Of a stretch of DNA of 64,000 bases, positions 26,089 to 33,787 are shown piece after piece (the stretch's first letter is position 1; each line of letters opens with the position of its first letter). Below the pieces are notes generated by a model. The model saw only the letters and a program-made list of their open reading frames with translations. It was not told the DNA's origin and did not search any database. Source of the DNA: Streptomyces humi (lineage in GTDB: Bacteria > Actinomycetota > Actinomycetes > Streptomycetales > Streptomycetaceae); contig NZ_LBMU02000075.1 of the NCBI RefSeq assembly GCF_001005085.2, positions 1 through 64,000 on the forward strand, given 5' to 3'. Made by a program: the position numbers and the translations under genes.

Positions 26089-26329
26089 GGCTGCCTCCTC
26101 GTACGGCTCGACGTGAGCATTACGCCAAGTTTCGGCCCGGGGGCCGTACGGCGCATGTCGGTACCCCCGTACGCGGTACGGCGCAGGGCGTTCACGCAGG
26201 CAGGTGGGCGCCCCGGTCTCGAAGGCGGCGCAGGCGCGGCGTACCGTGGAGAGTGTCCCGGCCCGGTTCCCCGAGCGGGCGCGGACGGGGAACGGGCGGG
26301 GAAGGTCCGATGCGGGCGGATGGTGGATT

Positions 26330-26686
26330 GTGACGCGGAAGCAGCGCGGGGACGGCAAGGTCCAGGTGTTCCGGATCACCGGGGCCCGAACGGGCCTCGC
26401 GGAGGACGTGCGCGGCCGGCAGCGGAGGTACGTCATCTCGATGACGATCCGCACCCTGTCCGTGATCCTCGCGGCCACGTTGTGGAACGTCGAACGGTAT
26501 GTGGCCGTCGTGGCGCTGGTGCTCGGCGCGTTGCTCCCCTATGTGGCGGTCGTCATCGCCAACGCGGGACGGGAGAGGCCGCCGTCGCTGCCGTCGACGT
26601 TCGGCGTCGCACCCACCCGGCTGATGATCACACCGCCGCGGGCCGAGGACAGCCATGACACCCAGGAGCGCCCGGAGTCGGTCTGA
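26330..26686 (+). CDS. DUF3099 membrane protein
   Basis: A 118-residue protein with two adjacent membrane helices (about 40-58 and 61-83: ISMTIRTLSVILAATLW, VAVVALVLGALLPYVAVVIANAG). A preceding motif VFRITGARTGLAEDVRGRQRRY is typical of the actinobacterial DUF3099 family, whose function is unknown. The GTG start at 26330 was preferred on conservation of the TRKQRGDGKVQ start; the Shine-Dalgarno is weak. Confidence 0.75.
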   Translation: MTRKQRGDGKVQVFRITGARTGLAEDVRGRQRRYVISMTIRTLSVILAATLWNVERYVAVVALVLGALLPYVAVVIANAGRERPPSLPSTFGVAPTRLMITPPRAEDSHDTQERPESV

Positions 26687-26784
26687 GCATCGGGAACGCC
26701 GCACAACCGGACGGCCGCCACCCACAAAGCTCAAGAAAAGCTCAGATCAATCGTGCTGTTCCAGTGCCGGGCCGAGGGTGACCC

Positions 26785-26877
26785 ATGACATACTTCGTAC
26801 GCGCTCCGCATCCCCCGTCGGAGCGACAGACCGACGCCGGGCAGCTCCCCCCGTGGCTGCTCGGCGTCGCCTTTTGA
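26785..26877 (+). CDS. Possible 30-residue leader-like peptide
   Basis: A short open frame: ATG preceded by GAGGGTG, encoding MTYFVRAPHPPSERQT and ending WLLGVAF. Its last 15 codons coincide with a terminator-like hairpin and T-run, and the stop lies 18 bases before the start of the Cys-rich 77-residue gene. The arrangement resembles an attenuator leader peptide or a small RNA with an internal ORF. No homologue comes to mind; the call is tentative. Confidence 0.3.
   Translation: MTYFVRAPHPPSERQTDAGQLPPWLLGVAF
26833..26875 (+). terminator. Intrinsic terminator/attenuator with U-tract
   Basis: A 13-bp stem (GACGCCGGGCAGC / GCTGCTCGGCGTC, one mismatch) with a 10-nt loop is followed by GCCTTTT. 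It lies inside the possible 30-codon ORF and 21 bases upstream of the next gene. Confidence 0.65.
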
Positions 26878-26895
26878 GGGGTTAGGGTCGTCGAT

Positions 26896-27129
26896 GTGAT
26901 CCCGAACGCCCCTGCCTCCGAACCCGGCTCCCCCGTCTGTTCCGCGAAGGGCTGCCGTGCCGCCGCGGTGTGGGTGCTGGCCTGGAACAACCCGAAGATC
27001 CACACGCCCGAGCGCCGGAAGACCTGGCTCGCCTGCGAGGAGCACCGGGAGCACCTTTCGCAGTTCCTGGGGGTGCGGGGTTTCCTCAAGGACGTCGTGC
27101 CGTGGCACGAGTGGGAGTCGGCCGAGTAG
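26896..27129 (+). CDS. Small Cys/His-rich conserved protein
   Basis: A 77-residue soluble protein with C15, C20 and C47 plus His residues (IHTPERRKTWLACEEHREHL), suggesting a zinc site. Relatives in streptomycetes are often labelled acetone carboxylase, a name I believe to be a propagated misannotation because the protein is far too short. The start is a GTG at 26896. It is convergent with moaA, only six bases from its end. Function unknown. Confidence 0.75.
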   Translation: MIPNAPASEPGSPVCSAKGCRAAAVWVLAWNNPKIHTPERRKTWLACEEHREHLSQFLGVRGFLKDVVPWHEWESAE

Positions 27130-27135
27130 CCGGCC

Positions 27136-28125
27136 CTAGCCGCCGATCGCGGACATGGGCCGGTCGGGCTGGATGAAAGCGGGGTCGTCAAGACCAGCTC
27201 CCGCCTTCTTGCCCCACATCGCCAGCCGCCAGCGGCGGGCGATCTCCTCGTCCGGCGCGCCGGCACGGAGCGCGCCGCGCAGGTCGGTCTCCTCCCGCGC
27301 GAACAGACAGGTCCGTATCTGGCCGTCGGCGGTGAGACGGGTGCGGTCGCAGGCCGCGCAGAACGGCCGGGTGACGGAGGCGATGACGCCGACGCGGTGC
27401 GGCCCGCCGTCCACCAGCCAGCGCTCCGCCGGGGCCGAGCCGCGGTCGTCGGCGCCCTCGGGGGTGAGCTCGAAGCGGGTGCGGAGCGAGGCGAGGATGT
27501 CGCCGGCCGTCACCATCCGGTCCCGCTTCCAGCCGTGCTGGGCGTCCAGCGGCATCTGTTCGATGAAGCGCAGCTCGTAGTCGTGCGCCACCGCCCAGGA
27601 CAGCAGGTCGGGGGCCTCGTCCTCGTTCAGACCCGGCATCAGGACCGTGTTGACCTTGACCGGGGTGAGGCCGGCGTCGTGGGCCGCGCGCAGGCCGTCG
27701 AGGACGTCCTGGTGACGGTCGCGGCGGGTGAGGGTCTTGAAGACGTCCGCCCGGAGGGTGTCGAGGGAGACGTTGACCCGGTCGAGGCCGGCCGCCTTCA
27801 GGGCCGTCGCGGTGCGCCGCAGGCCGATGCCGTTGGTCGTCAGGGACATCCGGGGGCGGGGGCGCAGCGCGGCCACCCGCTCCACGATGCCCACCAGGCC
27901 CGGGCGCAGCAGCGGCTCACCGCCGGTGAAGCGGACCTCCTCGACGCCCAGCAGGCGCACGGCGATGTCGACCAGGCGGACGATCTCGTCGTCCGTGAGC
28001 AGGTCGGGCTTGGCCAGCCACTGCAATCCCTCCTCGGGCATGCAGTACGTGCAGCGCAGATTGCACCGGTCGGTCAGCGACACTCGCAGGTCGGTGGCCA
28101 CTCGGCCGTAGGTGTCGACGAGCAC
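27136..28125 (-). CDS. moaA: GTP 3',8-cyclase MoaA
   Basis: A 329-residue radical-SAM enzyme catalysing the first step of molybdenum cofactor synthesis, GTP to 3',8-cyclo-GTP. The N-terminal 4Fe-4S cluster motif is C21-x3-C25-x2-C28 (CNLRCTYC). A second cluster site lies near the C-terminus (CAACDRTRLTADGQIRTC), and the protein ends in the required GG. The GTG start at 28125 was chosen for the purine-rich AGGGAGGGGG just upstream; an ATG at 28203 would add 26 poorly conserved residues. Confidence 0.95.
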   Translation of the reverse strand: MLVDTYGRVATDLRVSLTDRCNLRCTYCMPEEGLQWLAKPDLLTDDEIVRLVDIAVRLLGVEEVRFTGGEPLLRPGLVGIVERVAALRPRPRMSLTTNGIGLRRTATALKAAGLDRVNVSLDTLRADVFKTLTRRDRHQDVLDGLRAAHDAGLTPVKVNTVLMPGLNEDEAPDLLSWAVAHDYELRFIEQMPLDAQHGWKRDRMVTAGDILASLRTRFELTPEGADDRGSAPAERWLVDGGPHRVGVIASVTRPFCAACDRTRLTADGQIRTCLFAREETDLRGALRAGAPDEEIARRWRLAMWGKKAGAGLDDPAFIQPDRPMSAIGG

Positions 28126-28287
28126 GTGGGCCCCCTCCCTCTTTCCCGCTTTCCGGACCAGTTCTCCGCCGTCACTTGTGAGCCTACGCGACGGCACTGA
28201 CATCGTGAGGGGCCCGATGCCACGAGGTACGACGAGGCCGCGTCGTAGGACCCTACGATCCCGTCGACGCGGCCGGTCGTACGAAGC

Positions 28288-29916
28288 TCAGTGCGCTCCG
28301 GTGCCGGTCAGGGACCGCACCTCCAGCTCCGCGTACTTGGTGGCGTCCGGGGCCTCCTTGGACAGCAGGGTGCCCACGACGCCCAGGAGGAATCCGACCG
28401 GGATCGAGATGATGCCCGGGTTCTCCAGCGGGAACCAGTGGAAGTCGACGTCCGGGAACATCGACGTCTCCTTGCCGGACACCACCGGCGAGAACAGCAC
28501 CAGGCCGACCGCGGTGACCAGGCCGCCGTAGATCGACCAGAGGGCTCCGGCGGTGGTGAACCGCTTCCAGAAGAGGCTGTAGAGGATGGTCGGCAGGTTG
28601 GCGGAGGCGGCGACCGCGAAGGCGAGGGCGACCAGGCCGGCGACGTTCAGGTCGCGGGCGAGGGCGCCGAGGACGATCGAGACCGCGCCGATGCCGACCG
28701 TGGCCCAGCGGGCCGCGCCCAGCTCCTGCTTCTCGGTGGCCTGCCCCTTCTTGATGACGTTGGCGTAGATGTCGTGGGCGAAGGAGGAGGACGAGGCCAG
28801 GGTGAGGCCGGCGACCACCGCGAGGATCGTCGCGAAGGCCACCGCCGAGATGGTGGCCAGCAGGATCGCGCCCCAGTTGGAGTCGACGCCGCCCAGGTGC
28901 AGGGCGAGCAGGGGGGCGGCGGTGTTGCCGGACTTGTTGGAGGCGATGATCTCGTCCGGTTTGATCAGCGCGGCCGCGCCGAAGCCGAGGGCGAGGGTCA
29001 TCAGGTAGAAGGCGCCGATCAGGCCGATGGCCCAGAGCACCGACTTCCGGGCGGCCTTCGCGGTGGGCACGGTGTAGAAGCGGATCAGGATGTGCGGCAG
29101 GCCGGCGGTGCCGAGGACCAGGGCGATGCCGAGGGAGAGGAAGTCCAGCTTGCTGGTGCCGGTGGCGCCGTACTTGAGGCCGGGCTCCAGGAAGGCCGAG
29201 CCCTTGGCGCTGTTGTCGGCGGCCTTGCCGAGCAGGTCGGAGATGTTGAAGTTGAACTTGGCCAGCACCATGAAGGTCAGCAGCAGGGCGCCCGCGATCA
29301 GCAGGACGGCCTTGACCATCTGCACCCAGGTGGTGCCCTTCATGCCGCCGATGGTGACGTAGACGATCATCAGGACGCCGACCAGGGCGACGATGCCGAT
29401 CTTGCCGCCGTCGCTGGTGATGCCGAGGAGAAGGGAGACGAGGACGCCCGCTCCGGCCATCTGGGCCAGCAGGTAGAAGATCGACACGACGATCGTGGAG
29501 GTGCCGGCCGCCGTACGGACCGGGCGCTGGCGCATCCGGTAGGCGAGCACGTCACCCATGGTGTAGCGGCCCGAGTTGCGCAGCGGTTCGGCGACCAGGA
29601 GGAGCGCCACGAGCCAGGCGACCAGGAAGCCGATCGAATAGAGGAAGCCGTCGTAGCCGAAGAGGGCGATGGCGCCCGCGATGCCGAGGAAGGACGCGGC
29701 CGACATGTAGTCGCCGGAGACGGCGAGGCCGTTCTGGAAGCCGGTGAACTGGCGGCCGCCCGCGTAGAAGTCGGCGGTGTCCTTGGTCTGGCAGCCGGCC
29801 CAGACGGTGATGACCAGGGTCGCGGCGACGAACACCGCGAACAGGGTGATGATCAGCGTCCGGTGCTCGCTCGCCTCGCCGGCGGCGAGCAGGGTGGTGT
29901 GCTGTGCGGGGCTCAT
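28288..29916 (-). CDS. Sodium/solute symporter (ActP/acetate-permease type)
   Basis: A 542-residue SSS-family transporter with about thirteen membrane helices. Landmarks: FYAGGRQFTGFQNGLAVSGDYMSAASFLG near the N-terminus and GLTLASSSSFAHDIYANVIKKG in the middle, typical of ActP monocarboxylate permeases. The start ATG overlaps the stop of the DUF485 gene (ATGA), the usual YjcH-ActP arrangement. Acetate or a related monocarboxylate is the likely substrate, by family inference. Confidence 0.92.
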   Translation of the reverse strand: MSPAQHTTLLAAGEASEHRTLIITLFAVFVAATLVITVWAGCQTKDTADFYAGGRQFTGFQNGLAVSGDYMSAASFLGIAGAIALFGYDGFLYSIGFLVAWLVALLLVAEPLRNSGRYTMGDVLAYRMRQRPVRTAAGTSTIVVSIFYLLAQMAGAGVLVSLLLGITSDGGKIGIVALVGVLMIVYVTIGGMKGTTWVQMVKAVLLIAGALLLTFMVLAKFNFNISDLLGKAADNSAKGSAFLEPGLKYGATGTSKLDFLSLGIALVLGTAGLPHILIRFYTVPTAKAARKSVLWAIGLIGAFYLMTLALGFGAAALIKPDEIIASNKSGNTAAPLLALHLGGVDSNWGAILLATISAVAFATILAVVAGLTLASSSSFAHDIYANVIKKGQATEKQELGAARWATVGIGAVSIVLGALARDLNVAGLVALAFAVAASANLPTILYSLFWKRFTTAGALWSIYGGLVTAVGLVLFSPVVSGKETSMFPDVDFHWFPLENPGIISIPVGFLLGVVGTLLSKEAPDATKYAELEVRSLTGTGAH

Positions 29917-30269
29917 GCGCCGCCCTCCATCCGGGACTTGATGGCCTCGGCCTTGGGGTCGAGCTCGGCGGCGGCGTGCCGGGCGTACCACCAGGCGATG
30001 AGGAACGTGGTGAGGAACTGGGCGAGGCCGAGTACCAGGGCCACGTTGATGTTGCCGACGACCTTGGTGCCCATGAACCCGTCCGCGTAGCTGGAGAGCA
30101 GGACGTACAGCAGGTACCAGGCGATGAAGGCGAAGGTCAGCGGGAAGGCGAAGGAGCGGTAGGAGTGCCGCAGTTCGGTGAACTCCGGACTCTGCTGCAC
30201 CTCGGCGAACTCCTCGCCGGAAGGGTGCCGGGTCTGCGTGTTCGAGGGCGGTGGTGTCTCGGTAGCCAC
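29913..30269 (-). CDS. DUF485 membrane protein (YjcH-like symporter partner)
   Basis: A 118-residue protein with two membrane helices (about 55-77 and 90-110) and the DUF485 motif FTELRHSYRSFAFPLTFAFIAWYLLYVLLSSYA. DUF485 proteins accompany ActP symporters and may be accessory subunits. The GTG start at 30269 is set by GAGGAG five bases before it. It is first in a two-gene operon. Confidence 0.9.
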   Translation of the reverse strand: MATETPPPSNTQTRHPSGEEFAEVQQSPEFTELRHSYRSFAFPLTFAFIAWYLLYVLLSSYADGFMGTKVVGNINVALVLGLAQFLTTFLIAWWYARHAAAELDPKAEAIKSRMEGGA

Positions 30270-30297
30270 GGGCTCTCCTCGCGATACGGACATGCGG

Positions 30298-30325
30298 ATT
30301 CTGACCTCACAGACGCTTGGATCAA
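30298..30325 (-). promoter_or_regulatory. Candidate promoter of the DUF485-symporter operon
   Basis: On the minus strand TTGATC (30325-30320) and CAGAAT (30303-30298) are spaced by 16 bases, close to the HrdB-type consensus. This lies 29-56 bases upstream of the GTG start. The rest of the 333-bp gap to 30602 shows nothing I can assign. Confidence 0.5.
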
Positions 30326-30602
30326 CCACCGCGAGTGACGGGAAGACTTCGGTGGGTGAGTCCGACAGGGGGCCTCGATCCTGCTGCGGCTCCCTGCCCA
30401 AGGTCACGGCGCCACGCGTGGACGGGTTCAACTCGCCCGGGTTCTTTCGGAAGTCGACCGCACGGCTCGTCTCCGGTCATTGCTGGCCGGTGAGTGCGGG
30501 AGATAGCTTCGGCCTGCCCCACCCGTCATGTACCTGCCCAAGCGGCTCCGCCGTCCGGGCGGGCCCGTTTTCGGTTGATGTTCCGGATGATGTGGAGACC
30601 CC

Positions 30603-32105
30603 ATGGCTCATCTGCGTTCCAGACGCACGGCGGCGCTGGCCGTACCGGCCGTCCTGTCGCTGACCGCCTCGCTCGGCCTGCTGCCGGCGGCGCCGGTGGC
30701 GCGGGCGGCGGACGGCCCGAACCTGGCCTACGTCGTCAACACCAGGACGGACCACGGCACGATCGCGTCGGTACGACGGGCGATCGCCCGTGACGGCGGC
30801 ACGGTCGTCGCCTCGTACGACAGGATCGGCGTGATCGTCGCGCACTCGGCGGACCCGGACTTCGGCACCGTGATGCGCGCGGTGCGCGGGGTGCAGTCGG
30901 CGGGCGCCACCCGGACGGCCCCGCTGAGCGCCACCGGGACCACGGACGAGGGCGCCGTGCAGGTCCTGTCGAAGGCCGAGGCCGCGAAGGCCGAGAAGAG
31001 CGCGGCGGCCGGCCAGGAGCCCCTGGAGGCCGACCAGTGGGACCTGCGGGCGATCGGCGCCGACAAGGCCGCCGCGATCGATCCGGGGAGCCGCTCGGTG
31101 ACGGTGGCCGTCATCGACACGGGCGTCGACGACACCCACCCGGACATCGCCCCGAACTTCTCCGCCGCGCAGTCCGCCAACTGCGTGAGCGGCAAGGCGG
31201 ACACCACGTACGGCGCCTGGCGGCCGGCGGACGCCGACCACTACCACGGCACGCACGTCGCCGGTGAGATAGCCGCCGCCCGGAACGGCATCGGCGTGGC
31301 CGGTGTGGCACCGGGCGTGAAGGTGGCGAGCATCACCGTGGCGCAGCCCGACTCGACACAGCTGTTCTACCCGGAGAGCGTCGTCTGCGCCTTCGTGTTC
31401 GCCGCCGACCACGGCGTGGAGATCACCAACAACAGCTACTACGTTGATCCGTGGCTGTACAACTGCATGGACGACCCCGATCAACGTGCCATCGTCGACG
31501 CGGTCAACAGGGCGCAGCTGTACGCCCAGCGCAAGGGCACACTCAACGTGGCCGCCGCGGGCAACTCCGACGACGACCTCGACGCGCACGCCCTGACGGA
31601 CGACTCCAGCCCCGACGACTCGACGGCCACGACCCGCACGGTCGACCCGCACGAGTGCTTCGACGTGCCGACCCAGTTGCCCGGTGTGGTCACCGTGAGC
31701 GCGGTCGGCGTCACCGACGCCAAGTCGTACTACTCCAGTTACGGCCTGGGCGTCGTCGACGTGGCGGCGCCGGGCGGCGACAAGTACCAGATCCCGGACA
31801 CGCCGTCGAAGAACGGCCGCATCCTGTCCACCCTGCCGAACGGCCAGTACGGCTTCCTCCAGGGCACCTCGATGGCGTCCCCGCACGTGGCCGCGGTGGC
31901 CGCGCTGCTGAAGTCCACCCATCCGCATGCCACTCCGGCCCGGTTGCAGGCCCTGCTCAAGGCCGAGGCGGACAACCCGGGCTGCCCGGCGGGCCCCTAC
32001 GACGGGGACGGCGACGGTGTCGTGGACGCCGTCTGCGTGGGCGGCAAGCACGTCAACGGTTTCTACGGCTCCGGTGTCGTCGACGCGCTGCGCGCGGTCA
32101 AGTGA
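30603..32105 (+). CDS. Secreted S8 subtilisin-like serine protease (copy 1)
   Basis: A 500-residue secreted protease. A signal peptide ends near VARAADG (about 36) and an I9-like propeptide covers about 40-105. The peptidase domain has the catalytic triad: D172 in AVIDTGVDDTHPD, H215 in HGTHVAGE and Ser in QGTSMASPHVAAVAALL (about 424). The oxyanion Asn lies in AAAGNSDDD. GGAG six bases upstream supports the ATG. The next gene encodes a close paralogue in tandem, 65 bp downstream. Confidence 0.94.
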   Translation: MAHLRSRRTAALAVPAVLSLTASLGLLPAAPVARAADGPNLAYVVNTRTDHGTIASVRRAIARDGGTVVASYDRIGVIVAHSADPDFGTVMRAVRGVQSAGATRTAPLSATGTTDEGAVQVLSKAEAAKAEKSAAAGQEPLEADQWDLRAIGADKAAAIDPGSRSVTVAVIDTGVDDTHPDIAPNFSAAQSANCVSGKADTTYGAWRPADADHYHGTHVAGEIAAARNGIGVAGVAPGVKVASITVAQPDSTQLFYPESVVCAFVFAADHGVEITNNSYYVDPWLYNCMDDPDQRAIVDAVNRAQLYAQRKGTLNVAAAGNSDDDLDAHALTDDSSPDDSTATTRTVDPHECFDVPTQLPGVVTVSAVGVTDAKSYYSSYGLGVVDVAAPGGDKYQIPDTPSKNGRILSTLPNGQYGFLQGTSMASPHVAAVAALLKSTHPHATPARLQALLKAEADNPGCPAGPYDGDGDGVVDAVCVGGKHVNGFYGSGVVDALRAVK

Positions 32106-32170
32106 CCACCGGAAGCCAGGACTTCCCGCACGGCACGCCCGTTCCGCGAACGAACCGGAGGCTCTTCCGC

Positions 32171-33709
32171 ATGACTGTGTTCCAGCCGCGTCACCGCCGC
32201 GTCCTCGCCCTCCCGCTCGGCATGGCGATGGCCACCGCCCTCGCGTTCCTGCCCGACGTGTCGGCGTCGGCGGCCGACACCGGTGGCACCACCTCCCTCA
32301 GCGCCGCCGCCGCTGACGGCCCCTCCCTCAGCTATGTCGTCAACGTCCGTCCTGGACACGGCACTTCGGAGCGGGTTCAGAAGGCGGTCGAGCGGGCCGG
32401 CGGTTCGGTGGTGATCGCCTACGACGAGATCGGCGTGATCGTCGTCCACTCGTCGAACGCCGACTTCGCCACGGTCATCCGCAAGGTGCCGGGCGTGGAC
32501 TCGGCCGGTGCCACCCGCAACGCGCCGCTCCCCGCCCAGTCGACCACCGACGTGGGCACGCCCCAGGTGCTCAGCTCCGAGCAGGTGGCCCGGGCGGACG
32601 CGCAGGCGACCGACGGTCAGGACCCGCTGGAGCCGTTGCAGTGGGACCTGCCCGCCATCAAGGCCGACAAGGCGCACGAGAAGACCCTGGGCAGCTCCAA
32701 GGTGACCGTCGCCGTCATCGACACCGGCGTCGACGACACCCACCCGGACATCGCCCCGAACTTCTCCGCCGCGCAGTCGACCAACTGCGTCTCGGGCAAG
32801 CCGGACACCACGTACGGCGCCTGGCGGCCGAGTTCGACGGAGAGCCCGCACGGAACGCACGTGGCGGGTGAGATCGCGGGCGCGAAGAACGGCATCGGCA
32901 TCACCGGTGTGGCACCGGGCGTCAAGGTGGCGGGCATCAAGGTCGCCACCTCGCAGGGGTACTTCTACACGGAGGCCGTGGTGTGCGGCTTCGTGTGGGC
33001 GGCCGAGCACCACATCGACGTCACCAACAACAGCTATTACACCGACCCCTGGTACTTCAACTGCACCGACGACCCGGACCAGAAGGCGCTCGTCGACGCC
33101 ATCACGCGGGCCTCCCGGTTCGCGGAGCACAAGGGCACCGTCAATGTGGCCGCGGCCGGCAACGAGAGCTACGACCTGGCCGCCGACTCGATCACCGACC
33201 CGGTCTCGCCGAACGACGGCACCCCCAGCGACCGGGTGATCGACCCGCACAAGTGCTTCGACATCCCGACCCAGCTGCCGGGGGTCGTCACGGTCGCTGC
33301 GACCGGGGCCAAGGATCTCAAGTCGTCGTTCTCCAACTACGGCCTCGGGGTCATCGACATCGCGGCGCCGGGCGGCGACTCGACGGCCTACCAGGCGCCG
33401 CAGGCCCCGGCCACCAACGGCTCGATCCTGGGCCCGCTGCCGGGCGGCCGCTGGGGCTACATGTCCGGCACGTCGATGGCGACCCCGCATGTCGTCGGCG
33501 TCGCCGCATTGATCAAGTCAACCCATCCGCACGCCTCCCCCGCCCTGGTGAAGGCCCTGCTGTACGCCGAGGCGACCGCCACACCGTGCACCGACCCGTA
33601 CGACATCAACGGCGACGGCAAGGTCGACGCGGTGTGCGAGGGCTCGAAGAACCACAACGGCTTCTACGGGTGGGGCATCGCCGACGCGCTGGCGGCGGTG
33701 AGCAGGTAG
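32171..33709 (+). CDS. Secreted S8 subtilisin-like serine protease (copy 2)
   Basis: A 512-residue paralogue of the preceding protease with the same order: signal peptide (LALPLGMAMATALAFLPDVSASAAD), I9-like propeptide with YVVNVRPGHGTSERVQKAVE, then a peptidase domain with AVIDTGVDDTHPD, HGTHVAGE and SGTSMATPHVVGVAALI. Blocks such as DDTHPDIAPNFSAAQS are identical between the copies, pointing to tandem duplication. Divergence is highest in the propeptide and around the substrate loops, so cleavage preference may differ. Extracellular. Confidence 0.94.
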   Translation: MTVFQPRHRRVLALPLGMAMATALAFLPDVSASAADTGGTTSLSAAAADGPSLSYVVNVRPGHGTSERVQKAVERAGGSVVIAYDEIGVIVVHSSNADFATVIRKVPGVDSAGATRNAPLPAQSTTDVGTPQVLSSEQVARADAQATDGQDPLEPLQWDLPAIKADKAHEKTLGSSKVTVAVIDTGVDDTHPDIAPNFSAAQSTNCVSGKPDTTYGAWRPSSTESPHGTHVAGEIAGAKNGIGITGVAPGVKVAGIKVATSQGYFYTEAVVCGFVWAAEHHIDVTNNSYYTDPWYFNCTDDPDQKALVDAITRASRFAEHKGTVNVAAAGNESYDLAADSITDPVSPNDGTPSDRVIDPHKCFDIPTQLPGVVTVAATGAKDLKSSFSNYGLGVIDIAAPGGDSTAYQAPQAPATNGSILGPLPGGRWGYMSGTSMATPHVVGVAALIKSTHPHASPALVKALLYAEATATPCTDPYDINGDGKVDAVCEGSKNHNGFYGWGIADALAAVSR

Positions 33710-33734
33710 CCCTGCCGGCCCGGACCGACTCATA

Positions 33735-33787
33735 TTGATTCAATCAATCATGCATAGTGAAGTCATGACGTCAATCAACTATGCATG
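33735..33787. promoter_or_regulatory. AT-rich repeat cluster across the CoA-transferase start
   Basis: Three overlapping symmetries sit in 53 bases: the dyad TTGATTCAATCAA (33735-33747); a 16-bp direct repeat with a 31-bp period (33740-33755 and 33771-33786, 14 of 16 identical, ending ATGCAT); and a 10-bp inverted repeat CATGCATAGT / ACTATGCATG (33749-33758, 33778-33787). The ATG at 33765 lies between the arms. It looks like a multi-site operator. Confidence 0.6.

Noticed and set aside
26089..26200. SigB promoter for the GlsB-type gene
   Set aside because: A GGGTAC hexamer is present upstream on the minus strand, but no GNNT element lies 14-16 bases before it.
30270..30602. Small gene in the symporter/protease gap
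   Set aside because: Open frames exist but lack ribosome sites and coding bias; only a minus-strand promoter could be supported.
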